Assembly (NCBI RefSeq): GCF_016583985.1
Contig: NZ_NRSD01000028.1
Span: 1-50,651, forward strand
Length of the DNA stretch: 50,651 nucleotides
Reading direction: 5' to 3'
Origin: Thiocapsa imhoffii
GTDB lineage: Bacteria > Pseudomonadota > Gammaproteobacteria > Chromatiales > Chromatiaceae
Shown piece by piece: positions 8,443 to 17,100 of the stretch. The notes beneath the pieces are model-generated. The model was not told the DNA's origin. It searched no databases and was given only the letters and a program-made list of their open reading frames with translations. The translations under genes and the position numbers were made by a program. Positions within the stretch are counted from its first letter, which is position 1; each line of letters begins with the position of its first letter.

Positions 8443-8671
8443 GTGGTGAGTGGATAGGAGGTGTGGCGGTGTTGATTGAGGAGTATCGGGACGTGATCGT
8501 TTGGGAAAGGTCAATGAAACTGGCGATCGAGATTTATCGATTGATCCGTACTTTTGGCCGCGAAGAGTTGTATGCGCTGACAAGCCGGATGCATCGGGTT
8601 ATCGGTTCGAATCCCTCGACAACCAACCACTATCCACTATCCACTATCCACTAAAAACCACTCACCACTAA
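8421..8671 (+). mobile_element. Heptamer-arm element E1 (brxB-brxC junction) with truncated IVP gene
   Basis: The left arm at 8421-8455 is five 7-bp units (AGTGGAT, AGTGGTG three times, AGTGGAT). The right arm at 8627-8671 is CCACTAT three times, CCACTAA, a short A-run, then CCACTCA and CCACTAA. The arms are inverted relative to each other and would fold as a stem around the interior. The interior holds the first half of an IVP-type four-helix-bundle gene. The element separates the last codons of brxB from the brxC start codon at 8675, and the left arm provides the brxB stop. Confidence 0.75.
8469..8654 (+). pseudogene. Truncated four-helix-bundle IVP (S23-type) gene
   Basis: The frame reads LIEEYRDVIVWERSMKLAIE, then IYRLIRTFGREELYALTSRM and HRVIGSNPST, matching the first half of the full IVP at 24646 (YRDLIVWQKSMDLVERVYRM; the SSQVRRAAVSIPSN segment is degenerate here). 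It then runs into the right heptamer arm (NHYPLSTIH) and stops. The second two helices and the FLNFLSIAQGSRAE motif are missing. A GTG start near 8469 is possible. It is most likely a decayed copy that left the arms behind. Confidence 0.65.
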
Positions 8672-8674
8672 AAA

Positions 8675-11600
8675 ATGTTGATCAAGGACCTCTTCACCAA
8701 GCCGATCGATCGCCCCATCAACGGCGTCATCAAGGCCGACCAGGCCGACACGGAATCCGTTTGGCAGGAGCTGGACGAGTACGTCGTCACCAAGGAGCTG
8801 GACATCCACTTCCGCAAGTTCTTCGGCGCCTATCTGGATGCGATCGATCGTGCGGGCGATCCGAATGTGATAGGCAAGGTCGGCGTGTGGATCTCCGGCT
8901 TCTTCGGGTCCGGGAAATCCCATTTCCTGAAGATCCTCTCCTATCTGTTGGAGAACCGCACGGTGACCCGCTCGGGCGAGACCAAACGTGCGATCGAGTT
9001 CTTCGACGGCAAGATCCAAGACGCCATGCTCGCGGGCGACATCAAGCGCGCTGTCGGCACCGATGTCGACGTCATCCTTTTCAACATCGACAGCAAAGCG
9101 GACAGCAGCAGCGGGCGCGACGCCATCCTCCGGGTCTTTCTCAAGGTCTTCAACGAGAAGCTCGGGTACAGCGGCGATCATCCGCATCTGGCCGACCTGG
9201 AGCGGCATCTTGACACACGCGGCAAGCTCGATGCCTTCAAGTCGGCCTTCCGGGCCGCTGCCGATGTCGACTGGGAGCTGGAGCGCGATGGGTACAGCTT
9301 CTATTCCGATGAGCTGGTGCAGGCCCTCTCGGAGGCGTTGGGCAAGACCCCCGAGGGCGCGCGAGCCTGGCTCGACAAATCGGAGGACGACTTCAAATCC
9401 CTGCTGACCGTCGAGAACTTCTCTCGCTGGGTCAGGGAATACCTGGACAGCCGCGGCCCGAGCCACCGCATCGTCTTTCTGGTGGACGAGGTTGGCCAGT
9501 TCATCGGCCAAGACACCCATCTGATGCTCAATCTCCAGACCATCACCGAGAATCTCGGCACCGCGTGCGGTGGCCGCGCCTGGGTCGTGGTGACCTCCCA
9601 GGAGGACATCGACGCGGTGTTGGGCGAGGTGCGCGCCTCCAAAGCCAATGACTTCTCCAAGATCCAGGGCCGCTTCAGGACCCGCCTATCGCTCTCGAGC
9701 GCCAACGTGGACGAGGTCATCCAGAAGCGCCTCCTGAGCAAGACCGATGGGGCCTGCTCCGCGCTCTCGGACCTCTACCGCGTCAAGGCCGACATCCTCA
9801 AGAACCAGCTCAGCTTCAGCAACGTCGGCATGACCTTCAAGCCTTACGCCGACGAGCTAGACTTCGTGAGCGTCTACCCCTTTGCCCCCTACCAGTTCCA
9901 ACTCGTGCAGAAGGTCTTCGAGGCCATCCGTCGCCACGGGGTCACCGGGCTGCACCTGGCCCGTGGCGAGCGCTCCATGCTCGACGCCTTTCAGTCCGCC
10001 GCCGTCCAGCTGTCCGGCGAGGAGATCGGCGCGCTGTCGCCCCTGTATCGCTTCTATCCGGCCATCGAGAGCTTTCTGGAAGGCATCGTCAAGTCGACCA
10101 TCGACAATGCGGCCGCCAACCAGAAGCTGGAGGGCTTCGACGTCCTGGTCCTCAAGACCCTGTTCCTGATCCGCTACGTCGACGAGATCCGCGGCAATGT
10201 CGACAACCTGGTGACCCTGTTCGTCGACCGCATCGATGCGGACCGACTTGCGCTGCGCCACCAGATCGAGGCGAGCCTCCAGCGCCTGGAGAAGGAGACC
10301 CTGATCGGGCGCAACGGCGAGGACTTCTTCTTCCTCACCAACGAGGAGCGCGACATCAGCCGCGAGATCAAGGACGTCGATCTCAGCTCCGCGGAGGAGG
10401 CCAAGTTCCTCGGCGAGCTGATCTTCGAGGACGTGCTCAAGGGCCTGCGCAAGCACCGCTTCCCTGACAACAACAAGGACTTCGGCATCAACCGTCTGTG
10501 CGACCTGCACCCCCACGGCACCCGCACGGACGGTGACCTGGTGCTGTCCGTGGTTACGCCGCTGGCCGATGATGACGCCTACTACGACGACGGCAAGTGC
10601 ACCCTGCAGAGCGCCGTCGAGGGTGGCCAGCTCATCGTGCGGCTGGACGACGACAAGACCCTGGCGCGAGAGCTGCGCACCTATCTGCAGACTGACCGAT
10701 ACGTCGGCCGCAAGAACGACGGCACGGCCGCCCCCACCACTCTCAAGATCCTGCGCGAGCGCCAAGAGGAGAACCGGGAGCGCCGTCAGCGCCTGGTCCT
10801 TCACCTCGAGCACCTTGTCAAGGAGGCCGGCTATTATGCCGTCGGTCAGCCGATCCAGCCCAAGGGCGGGACGGCCGCCGCGGCCCTAAATGATGCCCTG
10901 ACCTACCTGATTCGCAACAGCTTCAACAAGCTCGGTTACCTCACCCAGCTCTCCGCCAACACTCAGGCCGAGATCAAGGCCGTGCTGAGCGCCACCGACG
11001 TCGACGACCTCGGTTTCTCATTGGAGGCCGGACAGGGCAACCAGCAGGCCCTCGGCGAGGTGCAGACCTACGTCGCTATGATGTCCAGCGCCAACAAGCA
11101 GGTGATCCTGGAGGACCTGGTGGAGGGGCGCTTCGGGCGACGGCCCTACGGCTGGCCGGATTGGGAGGTCGTGCTCCTGGTGGCCCGTCTGGTCAGGAAG
11201 GGCGACATTAGCCTGGTCATGGACGGCGCGACCCTTTCAACGGACAAGATCTACGACGCCGTCATCACCCCGAGCAAATGGAAGCGCATCACCGTCGTCA
11301 AGCGTCAGGCGGTTGATGACCTGCAGATCCAAGAGGCACGCAAACTCGCCAAGGACGTCTTCGGACAGATCGCCCCCGACGGCGAGGATGCCGTGGATGC
11401 GTTTCTTCGTGAGCGGCTGGATGGTTGGCGCACCGACCTGACCCAGTACAAGACCCTGGCCGACACCGGAGACTATCCGGGCGCTCAGGAGATCGCGGAT
11501 GCCCTGGGCGTCATCGCCAAGCTCCTCGCGGAGAAAGAGAGCGTCGGCCTGATCGGCGCGTTCCTGGAGCGCAAGGCCGACCTGCTCGACCTCTCCGACA

Positions 11601-12256
11601 GCGTCCACGAGTTGGCGAACTTCTACGACACTCAGCGCCCGACCTGGGAGAAGTTGCGCAAGGCGCATGCCCGGTTCCAACTCAACCGCGCCTGGCTGGA
11701 CAAAGACGCGACCGCTGCCGCGGCACTCAAGCGTATCAAGGAGATCCTCGACGCCGCCGCGCCCTACGGCATGCTCAAGGATGCCGAATCCCTGATCCAG
11801 ACGGTCGAGGGCGTCAACACCGCCCTGATCACGAAGCGGCGCGACCATGTCCTTCAGCGCATCGACGCCCATATCACCAAGGTCAAGGCGGAGCTTGATG
11901 CCGCGCAAGCATCCGAAGACCTCCGAAACGAGAGCCTCTACCCACTGCAGACCCTGAAGCACCAAGTCGAAACCCAGACCAGCATCGCGCACATCAATCA
12001 GGCACAGCCGAGTGCGGAGGAGTTGGCGGACGAGGCGATCGACAGGATCGAAGCGGCGTCGAAGCCGAGAAAACAACCCGAAATCGGTGACAAGGAACCA
12101 CCCGTCTACGTCAAGAAGCGACGCATCGTCCAGGCGGCGCGGCTTGCACCCACGGGTTTTCTCCAAACCCAGGCCGACATCGACGCCTACCTGGACAAGC
12201 TGCGGAGCGTACTGGAGTCAGCCATCGCCAACGACGAGCGCGTGGAGATTCGCTGA
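8675..12256 (+). CDS. brxC: BREX P-loop ATPase BrxC (PglY family)
   Basis: A 1193-residue BrxC/PglY ATPase, a core BREX component required for defence and for host methylation. The start MLIKDLFTKPIDRPINGVIK is the family N-terminus. Walker A is WISGFFGSGKSHFLKILSYL (about residues 71-90), and a Walker B-like segment HRIVFLVDEVGQF lies near residue 270. The rest is the long alpha-helical C-terminal region. The length is close to the E. coli protein. No Shine-Dalgarno is visible: the ATG directly follows the right heptamer arm and an A-run (CCACTAAAAAATG). Translation presumably depends on an A-rich leader or on coupling. Confidence 0.95.
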   Translation: MLIKDLFTKPIDRPINGVIKADQADTESVWQELDEYVVTKELDIHFRKFFGAYLDAIDRAGDPNVIGKVGVWISGFFGSGKSHFLKILSYLLENRTVTRSGETKRAIEFFDGKIQDAMLAGDIKRAVGTDVDVILFNIDSKADSSSGRDAILRVFLKVFNEKLGYSGDHPHLADLERHLDTRGKLDAFKSAFRAAADVDWELERDGYSFYSDELVQALSEALGKTPEGARAWLDKSEDDFKSLLTVENFSRWVREYLDSRGPSHRIVFLVDEVGQFIGQDTHLMLNLQTITENLGTACGGRAWVVVTSQEDIDAVLGEVRASKANDFSKIQGRFRTRLSLSSANVDEVIQKRLLSKTDGACSALSDLYRVKADILKNQLSFSNVGMTFKPYADELDFVSVYPFAPYQFQLVQKVFEAIRRHGVTGLHLARGERSMLDAFQSAAVQLSGEEIGALSPLYRFYPAIESFLEGIVKSTIDNAAANQKLEGFDVLVLKTLFLIRYVDEIRGNVDNLVTLFVDRIDADRLALRHQIEASLQRLEKETLIGRNGEDFFFLTNEERDISREIKDVDLSSAEEAKFLGELIFEDVLKGLRKHRFPDNNKDFGINRLCDLHPHGTRTDGDLVLSVVTPLADDDAYYDDGKCTLQSAVEGGQLIVRLDDDKTLARELRTYLQTDRYVGRKNDGTAAPTTLKILRERQEENRERRQRLVLHLEHLVKEAGYYAVGQPIQPKGGTAAAALNDALTYLIRNSFNKLGYLTQLSANTQAEIKAVLSATDVDDLGFSLEAGQGNQQALGEVQTYVAMMSSANKQVILEDLVEGRFGRRPYGWPDWEVVLLVARLVRKGDISLVMDGATLSTDKIYDAVITPSKWKRITVVKRQAVDDLQIQEARKLAKDVFGQIAPDGEDAVDAFLRERLDGWRTDLTQYKTLADTGDYPGAQEIADALGVIAKLLAEKESVGLIGAFLERKADLLDLSDSVHELANFYDTQRPTWEKLRKAHARFQLNRAWLDKDATAAAALKRIKEILDAAAPYGMLKDAESLIQTVEGVNTALITKRRDHVLQRIDAHITKVKAELDAAQASEDLRNESLYPLQTLKHQVETQTSIAHINQAQPSAEELADEAIDRIEAASKPRKQPEIGDKEPPVYVKKRRIVQAARLAPTGFLQTQADIDAYLDKLRSVLESAIANDERVEIR

Positions 12257-12310
12257 AGCTGCTATGTTCTACGACATGCAGATCGATCAGTCACTCGAAA
12301 GGTGAGACCT

Positions 12311-12526
12311 ATGGCCTCGGTCATCCTGTCCGATCCGTTTCAGATCTCCATCCCCAAAGCGATCCGCGAGGAAATGCATCTTCAGGCCGGTCAGAGGTTC
12401 GCGGTGATCCCCAAGGGCGACATCATTGCCCTGGTCCCCATCCCCGATCTGGTTGAGATGCGGGGAATCGCCAAGGGAGCGGATATCAGCAACTACCGGG
12501 ATCGGACAGATCGCCTGGAACGGTAG
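12311..12526 (+). CDS. AbrB/MazE-family antitoxin-like protein (no partner toxin)
   Basis: A 71-residue swapped-hairpin AbrB-type DNA-binding protein. FQISIPKAIREEMHLQAGQR and FAVIPKGDIIALVPIPD are the typical fold pattern of VapB/MazE antitoxins. The start at 12311 has AGGTGAG upstream. No PIN or other toxin follows: the next gene is a second AbrB-type antitoxin. It is therefore an orphan, a solitary regulator or the survivor of a lost module. Confidence 0.8.
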   Translation: MASVILSDPFQISIPKAIREEMHLQAGQRFAVIPKGDIIALVPIPDLVEMRGIAKGADISNYRDRTDRLER

Positions 12527-12616
12527 TGGCCGAAGAGCCCCCGTCGACCCTTGGGCGCGAATTTGATCGATGGTATTACAATCCAGAAAAGTAACGCCAA
12601 TACCGGAAAGAGCATC

Positions 12617-12847
12617 ATGCAAACGTCGACCCTTACAACCAAGGGACAGGTCACCATACCGGTTGAACTGCGCAAGCGGCTGGGCCTTCATCCCGGGGAC
12701 CAGGTCGGATTCCTTGTCGAGGATGGAGAGGTGCGCCTGGTGCGGCGTGAGCGCCGTGTCGAAGCCGCCTTTGGCATCTGTAAGGCTAAGGTCTCGGTGG
12801 CGGATGAGGAGATGGAAGAGGCCATTCGGAGCCGGGCGGGCAAGTGA
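12617..12847 (+). CDS. AbrB-family antitoxin (VapB-like)
   Basis: A 76-residue protein opening MQTSTLTTKGQVTIPVELRK, the classic SpoVT/AbrB DNA-binding fold (TTKGQVTIPxxLRxxLGLxPGDxV). The C-terminal tail (VADEEMEEAIRSRAGK) should be the toxin-neutralising part. GGAAAGAG precedes the ATG. The stop overlaps the GTG start of the PIN toxin (GTGA), so it forms a standard antitoxin-toxin operon. Repression of its own promoter is expected from the family. Confidence 0.87.
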   Translation: MQTSTLTTKGQVTIPVELRKRLGLHPGDQVGFLVEDGEVRLVRRERRVEAAFGICKAKVSVADEEMEEAIRSRAGK

Positions 12848-13245
12848 TCGCCGTTGATACTAATGTGCTGGTGCGCATTCTTGTCGATGAGCCAAGTCAG
12901 CCCGCACAGGTGATCGCCGCCAGGGCGCTGGTAAGCGACGCCGGCGCGGTCTTCGTGCCCTCGGTGGTTCTGGTCGAAACGGTCTGGGTGCTGGAAAGCG
13001 CCTACGGCCTACCAAAGTCCGACGTGATGCAGGCGCTGGACCACCTCCTCGCCAACGCGGCCTTTACCCTGGAGGAGGAGCAAAGGTGTAACGCCGCTCT
13101 GCGTCTGTTCCGTGAATCCGGCGCCGACTTCTCAGACTGCCTGATCCTGGCCGGTTGCCAGGCGCGGGAGCTACCGCTCTATACCTTTGACAAGCGCCTC
13201 GCCAAGCTGACCGGCGCTATGCCGGTCGAAGTGGATAGTGGATAG
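12844..13245 (+). CDS. PIN-domain toxin (VapC-like)
   Basis: A PIN-domain ribonuclease, about 133 residues. Conserved acids are visible: Asp in AVDTNVLVRILVDE, Glu in VLVETVWVLESAYG, and Asp in DFSDCLILAGCQ and LYTFDKRLAKL. Members cleave tRNA or rRNA unless bound by their antitoxin. The final residues DSG and the TAG stop are read from the heptamer array at 13230-13250 (AGTGGAT three times), so the natural C-terminus was cut just after PVEV, as in brxB. Confidence 0.85.
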   Translation: MIAVDTNVLVRILVDEPSQPAQVIAARALVSDAGAVFVPSVVLVETVWVLESAYGLPKSDVMQALDHLLANAAFTLEEEQRCNAALRLFRESGADFSDCLILAGCQARELPLYTFDKRLAKLTGAMPVEVDSG

Positions 13246-13314
13246 TGGATAGTGATCCGACAACCGCTTCGCCGTCTGTTCGGCGTGACCTGTTTTCAGA
13301 AATAGGCAAGAACC

Positions 13315-13617
13315 ATGAACCCCGTCCGCATGATTTTCGAGGATACGCCGGATTGCATTACGATCCCTGAAGCCTTGCGCCACCGCAAGACCGAGATCAT
13401 CGTCTGGCCGCTGGATGAGCCAACTGCGATTCACCCAGGATCTGAGCCCACCAAGGCCGCGCGTGCCGACCAGGCTCCCGAATCCGGAGACGTCAGAACC
13501 ACGTCATCCGCTGCACCTGGTCTTCCCGATCTGAGTGAATTCCGCGCCACTTTGCCGATGCAAACCATCAGCGCGGGAGAGTTTTGTCGGGCGATGCGCG
13601 AACAGGATCGTTTTTGA
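13315..13617 (+). CDS. Putative antitoxin of PIN toxin
   Basis: A 100-residue protein of unrecognised family beginning MNPVRMIFEDTPDCITIPEA, then LRHRKTEIIVWPLDE. The N-terminus has the short strand-rich look of small antitoxins, the middle is low complexity, and the C-terminal ETISAGEF-like segment (MQTISAGEFCRAMREQDRF) resembles a toxin-binding tail. The stop overlaps the start of the downstream PIN gene (TGATG), so assignment as antitoxin rests mainly on context. Confidence 0.65.
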   Translation: MNPVRMIFEDTPDCITIPEALRHRKTEIIVWPLDEPTAIHPGSEPTKAARADQAPESGDVRTTSSAAPGLPDLSEFRATLPMQTISAGEFCRAMREQDRF

Positions 13618-14066
13618 TGCACTACGTCGATACCAGCGTCTTGATCGCCTATCTGGTTCCGGAAAAGTATTCAGATCAGGCTGATCGATCGCTGCGGGAT
13701 CCCGCCCATACACCATTAGCCTTGAGCGCATGGACTGAAACCGAGTTGATGTCGGGGCTTGGGATCAAATGTCGAACGGGACAGATCGAGGAAAGCGACC
13801 GGCGCAAGACGTTGGAGCAGTACGAGAGGCTGCGCGATCATTTTGTGCACCTGGAAGTGCTGGAAGACGATTACCGGAATGCCGCGCGGTTGCTGCAAAA
13901 CTGGCGGCTGGGATTACGCGCCGGAGACGCCTTGCACCTTGCCGTTTCTCACCGTCATTCCTGCATCATCCTAAGCCTGGACGAGCGACTCGTGAAAGCC
14001 GGCCAGCAAGTTGGAATCGCAGCGGTCTGCCTGCGCCCGGACAATCCGGAAAGCCCCCCATACTGA
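13617..14066 (+). CDS. PIN-domain toxin (VapC-like)
   Basis: A 149-residue PIN nuclease. Acidic residues are in place: MHYVDTSVLIAYLVPE at the N-terminus, AWTETELMSGL in the middle, GLRAGDALHLAVSH and ILSLDERLVKAG near the end. It is coupled to the antitoxin by a one-base overlap. It is a different subfamily from the PIN protein at 12844. It sits between heptamer arms directly upstream of pglX. Confidence 0.85.
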   Translation: MHYVDTSVLIAYLVPEKYSDQADRSLRDPAHTPLALSAWTETELMSGLGIKCRTGQIEESDRRKTLEQYERLRDHFVHLEVLEDDYRNAARLLQNWRLGLRAGDALHLAVSHRHSCIILSLDERLVKAGQQVGIAAVCLRPDNPESPPY

Positions 14067-14143
14067 ACCCCGAAGCCATCACTGTTCTGGATCCCACCTC
14101 GAGTCCAGCGACCACTCACCACTCACCACTCACCACGTCCCCC

Positions 14144-17100
14144 ATGCAGACCGCCAAGCTCAAAACCTACGCCCCCAAGGCCCGGCGCGACTTCATCGCC
14201 GCCGTCACCCGCCGTGCCGCCAAGCTCGGGCTCACCGCCAAGGGGGTGTCGCCCATCCGCGATGAGGGGCAACTAGTCTTCATCGAGGGGCAGCCTTACC
14301 CCAAGTCGGTCGGCGGCCAGCGCGCGAAGCTCGCCAAGCGGATCGCCCAACAAGGCTTTGAGCCGGTGATGGAGGCTACCGCCTACACCTGGTTCAACCG
14401 CTTCGCGGCCATCCGCTACATGGAGTTGCACGGCTATCTGGACCACAGTTTCCGGGTGTTGAGCCACCCCGGCGGCAGCGCGCTCCCGGAGATTCTGGAG
14501 CACGCCCACCACCTCGATCTGCCCGGTCTGGACCGCGCTCGGGTCATGGACCTCAAGCTCGACGGCACCCGCGACGAGGAACTCTACCGTGATCTCCTGC
14601 TGGCTCAGTGTCGCGCCCTGCATCAGGCCATGCCCTTCCTGTTCGAGTCCCTCGACGACGCGACCGAGCTGCTGCTGCCGGAAAACCTGCTCCAGACCGA
14701 CTCCCTGATCCGCGAGCTGGTCACCGCCATCCCCGAGGACAACTGGCAAGAAATCGAGATCATCGGTTGGCTCTACCAGTTCTACATCTCCGAGAAGAAG
14801 GACCAGGTCATCGGCAAGGTGGTGAAGAGCGAGGACATCCCCGCCGCCACCCAGCTCTTCACCCCCAACTGGATCGTGCAGTACCTGGTGCAAAACAGCG
14901 TGGGCCGCCTGTGGCTCATGGCCAACCCGGCCAGCACCTTGACCAGCCAGTGGCCGTACTACATCCAGCCCGCCGAGCAAACGCCCGAGGTGCAAGCGCA
15001 GCTCAATGCCCTCATCCAGACCCGCATGGATGAAGACGGTGGCAGCTTGAGTCCTGAGTCCATCACCGTGCTCGACCCGGCCTGCGGCAGCGGCCACATT
15101 CTGGTGGTGGCCTACGACGTGCTCAAGGCCATCTACCTGGAACGCGGCTATCAGGCCCGCGCCATCCCGCGCCTGATTCTGGAGGAGAACCTCTACGGCT
15201 TGGACATTGACGACCGCGCCGCGCAAATGGCCGGCTTTGCCCTGCTGATGAAAGCCCGCGCCGACGACCGCCGCTTACTCGATCAAGCGCCCAAGCTCAA
15301 TGTGCTGAGCCTGCAAGAGAGCAAAGGGCTGGATGCCGACATGCTCGCCCAGGCCATCAATGCTGGAGGCGCGGAGCTGGTCGAAGTGGCCCAACTGCGC
15401 TGGCTGATAGACACCTTTGAACACGCCAAAACCTTTGGTTCATTGATACAAACTGGCCAAAAGCACACATCGAATCTGCCCAAGCTGCAATCAATTGTGC
15501 ATCAATCCATGCAAATGGGTGACCTCTACGCCCAGGCCGCCGCGCAGGATGTGCTGCCTTTGGTGCAGCAGGCGATAGTGCTGGGGATGCAGTTTGATGC
15601 GGTGGTGGCGAATCCGCCATACATGGGTAGCGGAGGGATGAACGGTCTTCTTCGAGCATTTGCAACGAACTCTTTTTCCGACGCTAAGAGCGACATTTTC
15701 GCGTGCTTCATGGAGCGCGCTTATACGCTTACGAAATCTACCGGATACAGCGCCATGGTGACGATGCTGGGCTGGATGTTTCTTTCTTCCTTTCAAAATA
15801 TGCGAGAGCGGCTACTGAGGGAAAAAAGCATAGTGACTATGGCCCAAATTGGGTACAACAGTTTCCCGTCAATGAACTCAAAGATTGCACAGGCGACCGC
15901 ATTTTCAATATTTAATCGTCATGTCGAGGGTATGAGTGGGGTTTATATTGACCTCAATGGAGCCTCGCAGTCGGCGAATAAGGAAGAAGTATTTCTAACT
16001 CAACCTGCCGAGGATCGCTTCAAGGTAATCGGTGACGATTTCAGTAAATTCCCTAGCAGCACTATTGCCTTCTGGGTACCTCGTTTCGTGATGGATATTT
16101 TTGCATCATCGCCAGCATTGGGTGACATTTATTCTGCGAAATCCGGGGTAATGACTGGAGATGACGAGTTTTTCCTGAAATACTGGTATGAGCTTGACTT
16201 CAGTTCGATTGGTTTTAATTGCACAAGTGAAAAGGAGACTTTGGCTAGTCAGAAATTTTTCCCAATGAATAAGGAGGAAGGTTTTAGAAAATGGTCAGGC
16301 CGATATACAACCGTTCTTAGATATGTAAATCATGGTGCGGAACATGCTGCGAGAGATGACATTAATTACCGACTTAGAGAAAAGGGACTCTATTTCAAAG
16401 AAGGTATTTCATGGGGTGATGTGACCAGTGGTCCCATTTCCTTTCGTTACCAACGGTCGGGGCTTATTTTTGCAGCCAGGGCACCCACAATCTTTTCGAA
16501 TGACAAAGTCCTCTTGGCGTTCTTGAACAGCAAAGTAGCAAATTATTTCTGCGGCTTGATCAACCCAACACTTAGTTTTAATCTTATTGACCTCTATCAG
16601 CTGCCATTCTTGAAGGCCGACTTTAACAGCTTTCATCCAGAGATTGAAAAATCTGTAGATGCGTTAGTTAAATTAAGTGAAGGGGATTGGGATGTTTACG
16701 AACGCTCGTGGGATTTTCAATCCTTCCCCTTTTTGGCTGTAGAAGCCGAGCCCGCGTCACTTCTAGAAGTCACTTACTCAGCCTGGTCGACAATGAATCG
16801 CGAAACCATCACCGAAATGCAACGGATCGAAGGAGAGAACAATCGCCTTTTTATCAACGCCTACGGCCTGCAAGACGAACTCACCCCCGACGTCCCCATC
16901 GAGCAGATCACACTGACGGTGAACCCCGCCTACCGCTACGGAAAGAAACTGGCGGATGACGACTGGTCCGTCGAGCACGGCTTCGGCGAGGAACTGGAGA
17001 CCCGCTTCCGCGAAGACACCATGCAGGAACTGGTGTCCTACGCCATCGGTTGCATGATGGGCCGGTATCGGCTGGATCGGCCGGGGCTGGTTTATGCGCA

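Larger units (their letters stand above)
13230..14139 (+). mobile_element. Heptamer-arm bracket E2 enclosing an antitoxin-PIN toxin pair
   Basis: The left arm is AGTGGAT three times at 13230-13250. The right arm is CCACTCA three times plus CCACGTC at 14112-14139, in inverted orientation. Between them lies exactly one toxin-antitoxin pair (13315-14066). The left arm terminates the preceding vapC-like gene, and the right arm ends four bases before the pglX ATG at 14144. The geometry matches the IVP-bearing elements, but the arm units are not identical and could have come from two separate insertions. Confidence 0.5.

Noticed and set aside
6885..8620. tRNA-Thr as attachment site with a partial tRNA copy at about 8605 (TCGGTTCGAATCC)
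   Set aside because: Only a 13-base T-loop-like match, inside the degenerate IVP frame; no integrase and no repeat of the tRNA 3' end.
13769..14143. N-terminal extension of PglX from 13769
   Set aside because: This open stretch overlaps the PIN toxin in another frame and reads through the heptamer arm; the family N-terminus begins at 14144.
14273..15226. Long minus-strand frame opposite pglX (317 codons)
   Set aside because: Composition is an Val/Gly/Leu-rich antisense pattern and it lies opposite the conserved methyltransferase core.
15600..16750. AT-richer segment of pglX as a foreign insertion
   Set aside because: It coincides with the variable target-recognition region that is expected to differ in composition between PglX proteins.
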